64,000 nucleotides of DNA from CAYJNO01 sp964371715 (GTDB lineage Bacteria > Bacillota_I > Bacilli_A > Erysipelotrichales > Erysipelotrichaceae), in contig CAYJNO010000006.1 of assembly GCA_964371715.1 (NCBI GenBank), forward strand, positions 15,733 to 79,732, in the 5' to 3' direction. Shown one piece after another: positions 25,532-33,837 of the stretch (positions are counted from its first letter, which is position 1; each line of letters starts with the position of its first letter). The translations under genes and the position numbers were made by a program. A model generated the notes under the pieces. The model searched no databases. It saw only the letters and a program-made list of their open reading frames with translations, and had not been told where the DNA came from.

Positions 25532-27333
25532 TATGCTTTTTCAGTGAAATCTGCATCAACTACATTATCATCTTGAGGGTTTGTAGCTTCTGCTTGTTCT
25601 GTTGCTTGATTTTGATACATAGCTTGAGCCATTGCTTGTGCAGCTTGCTCAAGTTCAGTTACTTTTGTTCTTAATGTATCATAATCATTATTATTAATAG
25701 CTGTTTGTAACTCTTCTTTTAACTTATTTACTTCAGTTTTTTGTTCTTCAGTAACATTTGCACCTTCTGCATTTAATGATTCATCAATTTGAGAAATTAA
25801 TTGTTCAGCTTTATTTTTTAATTCTACTTCTTCTTTACGTTTTTCATCATTTGCTTTATTATCTTCTGCATCTTTAATCATTTTTTCGATTTCTGCATCA
25901 CTAAGTCCGCTAGAGTTTGAAATTGTAATTGATTGAGTAGTTCCTGTACCATTGTCTTTAGCACTTACATGTACAATACCATTAACGTCAATATCGAATG
26001 TTACTTCAATTTGTGGTACTCCACGTTTAGCAGGAGCAATACCACCAAGTTGGAAGTTACCTAATGTTTTGTTATCTGGTGCCATTGGTCTTTCACCTTG
26101 TAGTACATGAATATCCACTGCTGGTTGATTATCCGCAGCTGTTGAGAATACTTGTGATTTAGATGTAGGTATTGTAGTATTTCTTGGAATTAATACAGTC
26201 ATAACTTGACCCATTGTTTCAATACCTAAACTTAATGGTGTAACGTCTAATAATAATACATCTTTAACATCACCAGAAATTACTCCACCTTGAATTGCAG
26301 CACCCATTGCTACTACTTCATCAGGGTTAACTGATTTATTTGGTTCTTTACCAAGTTCTTGTCTAATTACTTCTTGAACTGCTGGAATTCTTGTAGATCC
26401 ACCAACTAATAATACTTGATGAATATCATTTTTAGTTAAACCAGAATCTTTTAATGCTTGTCTTACAGGTAAAGCTGTTCTTTCAACTAATGATTTAGTC
26501 ATTGTATCAAATTGAGCTCTTGTTAAGTCAGCTTCAAAGTGTAATGGACCTTCAGCTCCAGCACTAATGAATGGTAAGCTAATATGAGTTTGTACTACAC
26601 CTGATAAATCTTTTTTAGCTTTTTCTGCAGCTTCTTTTAAACGTTGCATAGCCATTTTATCTTTTGACATATCTACGCCATTTTCTTTTTTAAATTGTTC
26701 AACCATCCAATCAACGATAACATTATCGAAGTCATCTCCTCCAAGTTTGTTATCACCAGCTGTTGCTAAAACTTCAAATGTTCCATCAGCTAAGTCTAAG
26801 ATAGAAACGTCAAATGTTCCTCCACCTAAGTCAAATACTAATACTTTTTGTTCTACATCAACTTTATCAATACCAAATGCTAAAGCTGCTGCTGTTGGTT
26901 CATTGATAATTCTTTCAACTTCAAGACCTGCAATTTTACCAGCATCTTTAGTTGCTTGTCTTTGTGAGTCATTGAAGTATGCAGGTACTGTAATAACAGC
27001 TTTCTCTACTTTTTCACCTAAGTATTCTTCTGCATATGATTTTAAGTATTGTAAAATCATTGCACTGATTTCTTGTGGTGTATAATCTTTTCCGTTTGCA
27101 CTTACTTTATCATTAGTACCAATTAATCTTTTAATTGAGCTAATTGTATCTTTGTTTGTTACTGCTTGTCTTTTTGCAGCATCACCAACAATAATTTCAC
27201 CATTTTTGAATGCAACTACTGATGGAGTTGTACGATTCCCTTCTGGGTTTGGAATTACTTTTGATTCTTTCCCTTCCATTACAGAAACACAACTGTTTGT
27301 TGTTCCTAAGTCTATACCGATAATTTTTGCCAT
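25531..27333 (-). CDS. dnaK: Chaperone DnaK (Hsp70)
   Basis: A 600-residue Hsp70 with GIDLGTTNSCV at the N-terminus, FDLGGGTFDVS near 170, LVGGSTRIPAVQ near 315, the interdomain linker DVLLLDVTPLSLG near 365, and a substrate-binding domain ending in a Gln/Ala-rich tail with the charged end DDNVVDADFTEK. It refolds proteins with GrpE and DnaJ and is a typical HrcA/CIRCE-regulated gene. Length is normal for low-GC Gram-positives. 15 bases after grpE. Confidence 0.98.
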   Translation of the reverse strand: MAKIIGIDLGTTNSCVSVMEGKESKVIPNPEGNRTTPSVVAFKNGEIIVGDAAKRQAVTNKDTISSIKRLIGTNDKVSANGKDYTPQEISAMILQYLKSYAEEYLGEKVEKAVITVPAYFNDSQRQATKDAGKIAGLEVERIINEPTAAALAFGIDKVDVEQKVLVFDLGGGTFDVSILDLADGTFEVLATAGDNKLGGDDFDNVIVDWMVEQFKKENGVDMSKDKMAMQRLKEAAEKAKKDLSGVVQTHISLPFISAGAEGPLHFEADLTRAQFDTMTKSLVERTALPVRQALKDSGLTKNDIHQVLLVGGSTRIPAVQEVIRQELGKEPNKSVNPDEVVAMGAAIQGGVISGDVKDVLLLDVTPLSLGIETMGQVMTVLIPRNTTIPTSKSQVFSTAADNQPAVDIHVLQGERPMAPDNKTLGNFQLGGIAPAKRGVPQIEVTFDIDVNGIVHVSAKDNGTGTTQSITISNSSGLSDAEIEKMIKDAEDNKANDEKRKEEVELKNKAEQLISQIDESLNAEGANVTEEQKTEVNKLKEELQTAINNNDYDTLRTKVTELEQAAQAMAQAMYQNQATEQAEATNPQDDNVVDADFTEKA

Positions 27334-27348
27334 AATATTTCTTCCTCC

Positions 27349-27897
27349 TTATTCAGATACTTTAACCATTGCGGCTCTTAGTATACGATCTTTTATTTTA
27401 TAACCTTTTTGTAATACTTCGATTACTGTGTTAGGTTTAACACCATCTTTTGTTTCCATCATTAATGCTTGATGGAAGTTTGGATCAAATTCTTGATCTA
27501 ATGCTACTATTTCTTCAACACCTTCTTTATTTAAAGCATGAATTATTTGACCATGTATCATTTCAATACCTTTTTTAAAGCTGTCATTTTCAACTTTAGG
27601 ATCATTCATTGCTCTTTCTAAATTATCCAGTGCTGGTAAAATATCTAATGCAAATCCTTGAATGCGATATTTTTTACTTGTTTCAAATTCATTTTTCAAA
27701 CGTTTTTGAATGTTTTCAGTATCAGCATATGCTTTTGCATATTCGTTCTTTAACCTCGCATTCATAACTTCAAGTTCAGAAATTCTATCATTTAATAGTT
27801 CAACTTCTGTTTTTTCTACTTCTTCAACTACTTCTGTTTCGACAGTCTCTTCTGTTTCAACTACTTCTTCAATTTCATTATTTGTGTTATCATTCAT
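27349..27897 (-). CDS. grpE: Nucleotide exchange factor GrpE
   Basis: A 182-residue GrpE: acidic Glu/Val/Thr-rich N-terminus (about 1-30), a long coiled-coil helix (about 30-75), and the C-terminal beta domain with GVEEIVALDQEFDPNFHQALM and VLQKGYKIKDRILRAAMVKVS. It ejects ADP from DnaK. It begins directly after the hrcA stop. Confidence 0.96.
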   Translation of the reverse strand: MNDNTNNEIEEVVETEETVETEVVEEVEKTEVELLNDRISELEVMNARLKNEYAKAYADTENIQKRLKNEFETSKKYRIQGFALDILPALDNLERAMNDPKVENDSFKKGIEMIHGQIIHALNKEGVEEIVALDQEFDPNFHQALMMETKDGVKPNTVIEVLQKGYKIKDRILRAAMVKVSE

Positions 27898-28905
27898 TTA
27901 TTTTTTTCTCCTATATACATTCTCTATGTTGTCTGCAATATATTCAATCATGCCAATAATTCGATCATAATCCATTCTAGCAGGTCCAACGACCATTAAT
28001 TGTCCTTCTTCATCATCTACCAAGAATTTTGAACTTACTACTGCAACATCATCTAACCACATTAGTTTAGTTCCTTTAATAGTATTTAGAGCTAATTTAC
28101 TGGATACTTCTCCAATTTCTCGCCATTTGTTTTTTTCTTCGAACATCCCCATAATTTGCTTTAATTTTTCAATATCAGCAAATTCTGGTTGATACAACAT
28201 ATTTGATTGACCTGTAAAGTATACATTATCACTTGCATATTTTATAAATGCTGTTAGAAATGCATTAAATAACATTTCATAACCTTTGATTTTTTGTTCC
28301 AATATTGGTCTTAAACCTTCCATCTTAATCACTATTTCATCAAGTCTTGTACCCTTTAGTCTTTCATTTAAGATATCACAACATGTTTGAATGTCATTAA
28401 CTGATAATTCTTTAAATTTAAAGGTGCGATTTTCGGTATGCCCAGTATTTGTAATAAATACACATACTGCATTATTATTATCAATTTGAAATATTTTAAC
28501 ATGCTCTAATGTTTGATTTCTAGAATCAGGACCTAAAGCTACAGCTGTTAAATTAACCATCCTTGATAATACATCACAACTTTCTTTAATAATGTCATCT
28601 AGACTATGTTGATTATCTTCAAATAATCTTTGTATCTCATATTCCACTTTAGAGTTATTTGAATCCTTAATTAAGTTTTCACAATAGAACCGATAACCTA
28701 AAATTGATGGAATTCTACCACTTGATGTATGAGTTTTTTCCAAATATCCTAATTCTTCTAAAACCATCATATCATTTCTGATAGTTGCACTAGAATATGG
28801 TAGTTCATATTTCTCCATCAAAGCTTTTGAACCAACAGGTTCTGCAGTTTTCACAAAATCATCGACAATACATTTAAATATCTGTAGCCTTCTTGATGTT
28901 AGCAT
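27898..28905 (-). CDS. hrcA: Heat-inducible transcription repressor HrcA
   Basis: A 335-residue HrcA: N-terminal winged helix with VKTAEPVGSKAL near residue 17 and SSATIRNDMMVLEELGYLEKTHTSSGRIPS at about 35-65, then the dimer domain. HrcA binds CIRCE and depends on GroEL for activity. Its own ribosome site AAGGAGGTGG overlaps one arm of the first CIRCE element, so repression and self-control are built into the leader. First gene of the operon. Confidence 0.97.
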   Translation of the reverse strand: MLTSRRLQIFKCIVDDFVKTAEPVGSKALMEKYELPYSSATIRNDMMVLEELGYLEKTHTSSGRIPSILGYRFYCENLIKDSNNSKVEYEIQRLFEDNQHSLDDIIKESCDVLSRMVNLTAVALGPDSRNQTLEHVKIFQIDNNNAVCVFITNTGHTENRTFKFKELSVNDIQTCCDILNERLKGTRLDEIVIKMEGLRPILEQKIKGYEMLFNAFLTAFIKYASDNVYFTGQSNMLYQPEFADIEKLKQIMGMFEEKNKWREIGEVSSKLALNTIKGTKLMWLDDVAVVSSKFLVDDEEGQLMVVGPARMDYDRIIGMIEYIADNIENVYRRKK

Positions 28906-28917
28906 ACTACCACCTCC

Positions 28918-28944
28918 TTAGCACTCTTTTTGTATGTCTGCTAA
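28918..28944 (-). promoter_or_regulatory. CIRCE operator 1 (overlaps hrcA ribosome site)
   Basis: TTAGCACTC-N9-GTCTGCTAA, against the consensus TTAGCACTC-N9-GAGTGCTAA: the left arm is perfect and the right arm has two mismatches. On the minus strand it is transcribed and runs into the AAGGAGG of hrcA. Confidence 0.9.
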
Positions 28945-28945
28945 T

Positions 28946-28974
28946 AATATATAATAAAAAATTAGCACTGTCAA
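28946..28974 (-). promoter_or_regulatory. Heat-shock operon promoter
   Basis: On the minus strand TTGACA (28974-28969) and TATATT (28951-28946) are exactly 17 bases apart, a near-consensus vegetative promoter. The -35 lies within CIRCE 2 and the -10 is just upstream of CIRCE 1. Confidence 0.85.
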
Positions 28975-28988
28975 CATGAATGTGCTAA
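28962..28988 (-). promoter_or_regulatory. CIRCE operator 2, also shaped as a terminator of coaD
   Basis: TTAGCACTG-N9-ATGTGCTAA differs from the CIRCE consensus at the two central arm positions. On the minus strand the arms can form a hairpin followed by TTTTTTATT, 23 bases after the coaD stop, so the site can also end the ftsW-rsmD-coaD transcript. Confidence 0.85.
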
Positions 28989-29011
28989 TTTTTTATGAAC
29001 TTTATGTGAAT

Positions 29012-29488
29012 TTATTTAAACTTTTGTGTGACTTTATCTTTTATTTCAATAGGAATAAACTTACTGATATCTCCACCATGCATAGCGATTTCTTTCGCTA
29101 CACTACTACTTAAAAATGAATACTCTGATCTTGCTGCAAAAAATAATGTTTCTATATTTTTATCTAAAACCATATTTGTTGTGGCTATTTGTAATTCATA
29201 TTCATAATCTACAACTGCTCTAATACCTCTTACAATTACATTAGCACCTATTTTTTTAGCTAAGTTAATTGTTAGACCATCATCCGTTATGATTTCAATA
29301 TTATCAATATCTTTTGTACATTCCTTTATCAATTCAATACGCTCTTCAATACTGAACGTCATTTTTTTGTTAGGATTATACATAATCGCAACTACAATCT
29401 TATCAAATACTTTAGATGCTCTTTTTATTATATCTAAATGACCATTAGTTATTGGATCAAAACTTCCAGGATATATTGCTTTACTCAT
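29012..29488 (-). CDS. coaD: Pantetheine-phosphate adenylyltransferase
   Basis: A 158-residue nucleotidyltransferase of the fourth step of coenzyme A synthesis. AIYPGSFDPITNGHLDII at the N-terminus holds the TxGH-type ATP motif, and IVRGIRAVVDYEYELQIATTN and FLSSSVAKEIA are typical of CoaD. The start overlaps the rsmD stop (TAATG). Confidence 0.97.
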   Translation of the reverse strand: MSKAIYPGSFDPITNGHLDIIKRASKVFDKIVVAIMYNPNKKMTFSIEERIELIKECTKDIDNIEIITDDGLTINLAKKIGANVIVRGIRAVVDYEYELQIATTNMVLDKNIETLFFAARSEYSFLSSSVAKEIAMHGGDISKFIPIEIKDKVTQKFK

Positions 29489-30042
29489 TAATCTACCTCT
29501 TTACTGTAATAACTTATTTTTACACTTCCATAATTTACTGACTTACTTAAAACTAAATTATTATAATTTTCATTTAACACTAACTCTTTTTTTGATTCAA
29601 CTATTATTAATGTATTTTTATCAATAATTTGTAAATTTGAAACATAATTTAACAAATCATGATAATCAACATCTGAAAATGGCGGGTCTAAATAAATAAA
29701 GTCGGCCATAATATTTTCAGATTCTAATTTGTTTAAAAAACTTTTATAATCAAGTGTCGTCAAACTATAGTTTTTTACCTTTAATATATCAATATTCTCT
29801 TTAATAATCTTACAAGCACTAGTAGAAGCATCATTAAAATATACCATACTAGCACCTCTTGATATTGCTTCTAGCCCTAAATTGCCTGAACCTGAAAATA
29901 CATCAACAAATACAGCATCATATATTTTAGGACCTATTTTAGAAAAGATTGCTCCTTTAACTTTATCAAGAGTTGGTCTAGTTTTATCACCTTCTAATGT
30001 TTTTAATTTTCTTGATCTATATTCTCCAGCAATAATACGCAT
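29488..30042 (-). CDS. rsmD: 16S rRNA (guanine(966)-N(2))-methyltransferase RsmD
   Basis: A 184-residue SAM-dependent methylase. MRIIAGEYRSRKL and TRPTLDKVKGAIFS at the start are the RsmD family entry, FVDVFSGSGNLGLEAISRGA near 47-66 is the SAM-binding motif, and YLDPPF near 122 is the N-methylase catalytic block. Its start overlaps the ftsW stop, and the ribosome site AGGAG is inside the end of ftsW. rsmD-coaD pairing is common in Firmicutes. Confidence 0.95.
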   Translation of the reverse strand: MRIIAGEYRSRKLKTLEGDKTRPTLDKVKGAIFSKIGPKIYDAVFVDVFSGSGNLGLEAISRGASMVYFNDASTSACKIIKENIDILKVKNYSLTTLDYKSFLNKLESENIMADFIYLDPPFSDVDYHDLLNYVSNLQIIDKNTLIIVESKKELVLNENYNNLVLSKSVNYGSVKISYYSKEVD

Positions 30043-31226
30043 TACAACTTTTCTCCTGTCTTGTATTTTCTAATAACATTTTGCGCAAGTCCAATCGATA
30101 TTAATGCTGCCATACTACTTGAACCACCTGATGAAATTAAAAGTAATGGAACTCCTGTTAGTGGTATAAACGCTAATACTCCGCCAACATTTAAAACAAA
30201 ATGCATCATTAAGTAAGTAGTAATTCCTATTAAGATAATCTTAGAACGATTATCTGGTATTTTTATAGCATAATGGATTAATGTACTTACAATGAATAGA
30301 TATGCAATGATGATTGGTAAAAAACCTAACACAAAACCTAATTCTTCAATAATTACTGCTAAAATAAAGTCTGTATTAGTGGCTGGGAATGCACCATACT
30401 TTAATAATGAATTACCAAAACCTACACCAAACATTCCACCACTTGCAATAGACATTAAACCTTGAATTAACTGATATCCACCTTCGTATTGATATTTAAA
30501 TGGATCAGCAGCAGATAAAAACCTTTGTAATTGATAATTTGTACTTCCTAAACCTTCAATCATTGCTGTGCCTAGTGGTGATAAAATAAAGATAGCTCCA
30601 ATGATTCCAACACCAATTACAAGATACATTATTTTTTGATAATAATATAAAACACGATGTTTAGCACTCATAAAGCAAGAAACTAAAATTACACCCATTA
30701 TTAATGCTGAACCAAAGTCATTTTGGACTAAAAACACAAATAAAACCATCCCTAACATAATTATTACAGGTTTTTTATATCGTTCAATGAACTCTTGACG
30801 ATTATTTGCTTTAATATCACCAAAATAATATGCAGATAATACAATAATAATAAGTTTACTAAACTCAGATGGCTGTATTGTTACCTCTATACCAGCTAAG
30901 CTCATACGAATCCAGGCATAAGCACCATCAGTACTTCCAAAGAGCAATGTAATTGCTAAAGCACCACAGGTTGCTAACACAATAGTATTGATATATCGAT
31001 TTACTAGATAAAACGAAAAGAATCGACAGACAAAAACCATTCCCATATACCCTATAAAAGTAAAGATTATTTGCTTTAAAATTGTTGTAATAAGATTTGA
31101 AATACTAGCCGCTTCCATTCCTTGAGTTGCTGATGTAATCATTAATAACCCAAAGACTAAAAGAAAGTATATTGAATATTGAATTCTTTTATCAATATTG
31201 TTTGGCATTTTAAAAAATTTTAACAT
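30042..31226 (-). CDS. ftsW: FtsW/RodA/SpoVE-family peptidoglycan glycosyltransferase
   Basis: A 394-residue integral membrane SEDS protein with about nine or ten hydrophobic segments. TIQPSEFSKL near 115 and VQNDFGSALIM near 165 are SEDS motifs, as is the large loop with YQLIQGLMSIASGGMFGVGFGNSLLKYG. The loop text and the ATNTDFILAVIIEELGF segment are nearer FtsW/SpoVE than RodA. These enzymes polymerise lipid II with a partner penicillin-binding protein, here presumably at the division septum. First gene of ftsW-rsmD-coaD. Confidence 0.88.
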   Translation of the reverse strand: MLKFFKMPNNIDKRIQYSIYFLLVFGLLMITSATQGMEAASISNLITTILKQIIFTFIGYMGMVFVCRFFSFYLVNRYINTIVLATCGALAITLLFGSTDGAYAWIRMSLAGIEVTIQPSEFSKLIIIVLSAYYFGDIKANNRQEFIERYKKPVIIMLGMVLFVFLVQNDFGSALIMGVILVSCFMSAKHRVLYYYQKIMYLVIGVGIIGAIFILSPLGTAMIEGLGSTNYQLQRFLSAADPFKYQYEGGYQLIQGLMSIASGGMFGVGFGNSLLKYGAFPATNTDFILAVIIEELGFVLGFLPIIIAYLFIVSTLIHYAIKIPDNRSKIILIGITTYLMMHFVLNVGGVLAFIPLTGVPLLLISSGGSSSMAALISIGLAQNVIRKYKTGEKL

Positions 31227-31258
31227 ACTATTTACCTCTTTTTTTATTTTATCACATT

Positions 31259-31287
31259 ATTACACTTGTATTAATTAAAAATATCAA
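31259..31287 (-). promoter_or_regulatory. ftsW promoter
   Basis: On the minus strand TTGATA (31287-31282) and TGTAAT (31264-31259) are 17 bases apart. It interleaves with the divergent def promoter. Confidence 0.5.
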
Positions 31288-31293
31288 TATAAT
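31266..31293 (+). promoter_or_regulatory. def-rnj promoter
   Basis: TTGTAT (31266-31271) and a perfect TATAAT (31288-31293) are 16 bases apart, 18 bases before the def start. It covers the same DNA as the ftsW promoter on the other strand. Confidence 0.65.
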
Positions 31294-31311
31294 TATATAG
31301 TAGGTGAATTT

Positions 31312-31881
31312 ATGAAAATTAATGCAAATACAATATTAAATGACAATAATCAATTATTAAGAGAAAAAGCACAAGATGTTTCTTTACCTTTATCAAAAGA
31401 AGACAAAGAAACACTTTTAGCAATGATAGAATACGTAAGAAATAGTACTGATGAAGAAATTGCAGAAAAGGAAAACTTAAAACCAGCAGTAGGAATTGCT
31501 GCTCCACAACTTGGAATCTTAAAAAAATTATTAGCAATATCATTTATGGATTATGACAAAAATGATAATGAAATTTTAGTTGAACATGTTTTAGCGAATG
31601 CTAAAATCATTTCACATTCAAAGATACACTCATATCTTAAAACTGGTGAAGGATGTTTATCAGTAGAAAAAGCACATCAAGGCTATGTAAAAAGATATTA
31701 TAAAGTAAAAGTTAAAGGCTTTGACTTACTTAAAAATAAAGAAGTTATAATTACAGCAAAAGATTATGAAGCAATTGTATTACAACATGAAATAGATCAT
31801 TTTAATGGTGTTTTATTTTACGACCGTATCAATAATGAAAATCCTTTTGAAGAAATTAAAGACGCAATCATAATAGAATAA
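31312..31881 (+). CDS. def: Peptide deformylase
   Basis: A 189-residue metalloenzyme removing the formyl group from new proteins. The three motifs are present: GIAAPQLG near 62-69, EGCLSV near 113-118 with the metal cysteine, and QHEIDHFNG near 162-170 with the HExxH pair. Length and motif I type match the Gram-positive type 2 deformylases. Start after AGGTGA. Operon with RNase J, 9 bases apart. Confidence 0.96.
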   Translation: MKINANTILNDNNQLLREKAQDVSLPLSKEDKETLLAMIEYVRNSTDEEIAEKENLKPAVGIAAPQLGILKKLLAISFMDYDKNDNEILVEHVLANAKIISHSKIHSYLKTGEGCLSVEKAHQGYVKRYYKVKVKGFDLLKNKEVIITAKDYEAIVLQHEIDHFNGVLFYDRINNENPFEEIKDAIIIE

Positions 31882-31890
31882 GGAGAAATA

Positions 31891-33687
31891 ATGGAAAAAA
31901 ATAAGAGCAATAAAGCTCCTAAAAAATACGTAAATAAAAGACGTGTTAAAGAAACAATAACATATGATAATAAATATTTACCTCAAAGTGATACATTAGT
32001 TTATGCACTTGGTGGACTTGGCGAAGTTGGTAAAAACATGTATTGTTTTGAACACGATGATGAAATAATAATAATAGATGCAGGAATTAAATTCCCTGAT
32101 ACTGAATTATTAGGTGTTGATTATGTTATACCTGATTATGCACATTTAGTTAATAATGCTCATAAAATAGCAGCATTAATCATTACTCATGGTCATGAAG
32201 ATCATATAGGAGGCATCCCCTTTTTACTTCAAGCTATCAATATTAAAAAAATATATGCACCAAAATTTGCAAAAGCTTTAATTGAACGCAAACTTGAAGA
32301 GCGTAGAATGCGTAGCATTACTAAAGTTGTAGAAATAAATGATGAATCAACTGTTAAAACAAATCATTTTAGTGTTGGGTTCTTCAATACAACTCATTCT
32401 ATTCCAGATTCAATGGGATGTTTAATTAACACACCAAATGGTCGAGTAGTTCATACAGGAGACTTTAAATTTGATTTAACACCTGTAGGAACAAATTCAG
32501 ACTATCAAAAAATGGCATATATCGGTCAAATTGGTGTTACCCTATTACTAAGTGATTCAACAAACTCGGCAGTAAATGGTTTTTCAATTTCTGAAAAGAA
32601 AGTATCAGATTCAATATATGAGGTAATTAAAAAAACACCAGGACGCTTATTAGTATCAACTTTTGCATCTAATGTTCATCGATTATCACAAATAATTCAA
32701 TCAGCAGTTGCTTGTGGACGTAAAATTGTAGTCTTTGGACGTTCAATGGAAAATGTAGTCGCAATTGGTTTAAAATTAAAAACTATAAATGTAGATGAGT
32801 CACATTTTGTTTCACCTGAGGTATTAAACTCTTTACCTGCTGAGCAAGTATGTATTATCTGTACTGGTTCTCAAGGTGAACCATTAGCTGCCTTAAGTAG
32901 AATTGCAAATGGAACACATAAATACATTAAAATTATTCCTGGAGATACTGTAGTCTTCTCATCAAGTCCAATTCCTGGAAATGGCTTTAGTGTATCTCAA
33001 ATAATTAATCAATTAACAAGAGTTGGTGCAAATGTTCTTACTAATTCACCTCTATCTTCACTGCATACGACAGGTCATGCATCAGCAGATGAACAAAAAC
33101 TTATGCTTCAATTAATTAAACCAGAATACTTTATGCCAGTACATGGTGAACATAAAATGTTAATTATGCATAAAAATAGTGCAATTGAAACGGGTGTTAA
33201 ACCTGAAAATACATTCATTTGCTCAAATGGTGATGCAATTATAATTAGAGATGAAACTTGTTTCTACTCAAATATTAGAATTCAAACTGATGATATCTAT
33301 GTCGATGGAAATGATACTTCTGGTCTTTCTACTTCTGTAATTAAAGATCGTAAATTATTAGCTGATAATGGTATGGTTTCTGTAATTGTTTCTATTGATT
33401 CAAGAACAAATAAAATATTACATAGACCAAACATTTTATCTAGAGGATTTGTGTATATTAAAGATTCACACAGTTTATTAAAAGAAGCTGAAAATGTAGT
33501 ATATGAAGCATTGAAAAATAAAATGCAACAAAAAACAACATTTGGTGAATTAAAGAATTGTATTAAATCATCTTTAGAACCATTTTTATTCCAAAAAACT
33601 AACCGTAATCCTATTGTGATACCAGTAATTCTAAATCATAAGGATGCAATGGCTGCAATTCAAGCAAAATTTAAAAATAAAAATTAA
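31891..33687 (+). CDS. rnj: Ribonuclease J
   Basis: A 598-residue metallo-beta-lactamase/beta-CASP nuclease. A basic N-terminal tail (RRVKETITYD) is followed by ALGGLGEVGKNMY, THGHEDHIGG with the zinc ligands near 90-99, HTGDFKFD, the beta-CASP STFASNVHRL near 255, and the HTTGHASADEQKL segment with MPVHGEHKM. RNase J is a 5'-3' exo- and endonuclease central to mRNA decay in Firmicutes. J1 and J2 cannot be separated by eye. A strong terminator follows. Confidence 0.95.
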   Translation: MEKNKSNKAPKKYVNKRRVKETITYDNKYLPQSDTLVYALGGLGEVGKNMYCFEHDDEIIIIDAGIKFPDTELLGVDYVIPDYAHLVNNAHKIAALIITHGHEDHIGGIPFLLQAINIKKIYAPKFAKALIERKLEERRMRSITKVVEINDESTVKTNHFSVGFFNTTHSIPDSMGCLINTPNGRVVHTGDFKFDLTPVGTNSDYQKMAYIGQIGVTLLLSDSTNSAVNGFSISEKKVSDSIYEVIKKTPGRLLVSTFASNVHRLSQIIQSAVACGRKIVVFGRSMENVVAIGLKLKTINVDESHFVSPEVLNSLPAEQVCIICTGSQGEPLAALSRIANGTHKYIKIIPGDTVVFSSSPIPGNGFSVSQIINQLTRVGANVLTNSPLSSLHTTGHASADEQKLMLQLIKPEYFMPVHGEHKMLIMHKNSAIETGVKPENTFICSNGDAIIIRDETCFYSNIRIQTDDIYVDGNDTSGLSTSVIKDRKLLADNGMVSVIVSIDSRTNKILHRPNILSRGFVYIKDSHSLLKEAENVVYEALKNKMQQKTTFGELKNCIKSSLEPFLFQKTNRNPIVIPVILNHKDAMAAIQAKFKNKN

Positions 33688-33694
33688 TAGATTA

Positions 33695-33724
33695 AAATAT
33701 CAAGTTAACTTGATATTTTTTTAT
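33695..33724 (+). terminator. Terminator of def-rnj
   Basis: AAATATCAAG (33695-33704), loop TTAA, CTTGATATTT (33709-33718) and a run of T. Confidence 0.9.
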
Positions 33725-33735
33725 AATAAAAAAAC

Positions 33736-33830
33736 AGTTAACTATAATAGTTTATTAATTTTGCCATATAAAAACGAACCACTTATAAATTGGACGTCCA
33801 ATTTTTGGGTTCGTTTCATAATAGTTAACT
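33736..33830. repeat. 95-base nest of inverted repeats between rnj and the M32 gene
   Basis: Three inverted repeats lie inside one another: outer AGTTAACTAT (33736-33745) with ATAGTTAACT (33821-33830); middle AAACGAACC (33772-33780) with GGTTCGTTT (33808-33816); and at the centre a perfect 18-base palindrome, AAATTGGAC/GTCCAATTT (33787-33804). The middle and inner stems, with T runs on the minus strand, could terminate the pfkA-pyk-M32 transcript. The outer arms go beyond a plain terminator and might be ends of a small mobile element; no target duplication was seen. Confidence 0.7.
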
Positions 33831-33837
33831 ATTTAAA

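Noticed and set aside
32590..32606. A CodY-like TTTCTGAAAAG inside the RNase J gene
   Set aside because: It lies in the middle of a coding region with no promoter nearby and matches the consensus less well.
33736..33830. A confirmed insertion element (MITE)
   Set aside because: The arms resemble terminal repeats, but no target-site duplication or second copy is visible in the window.
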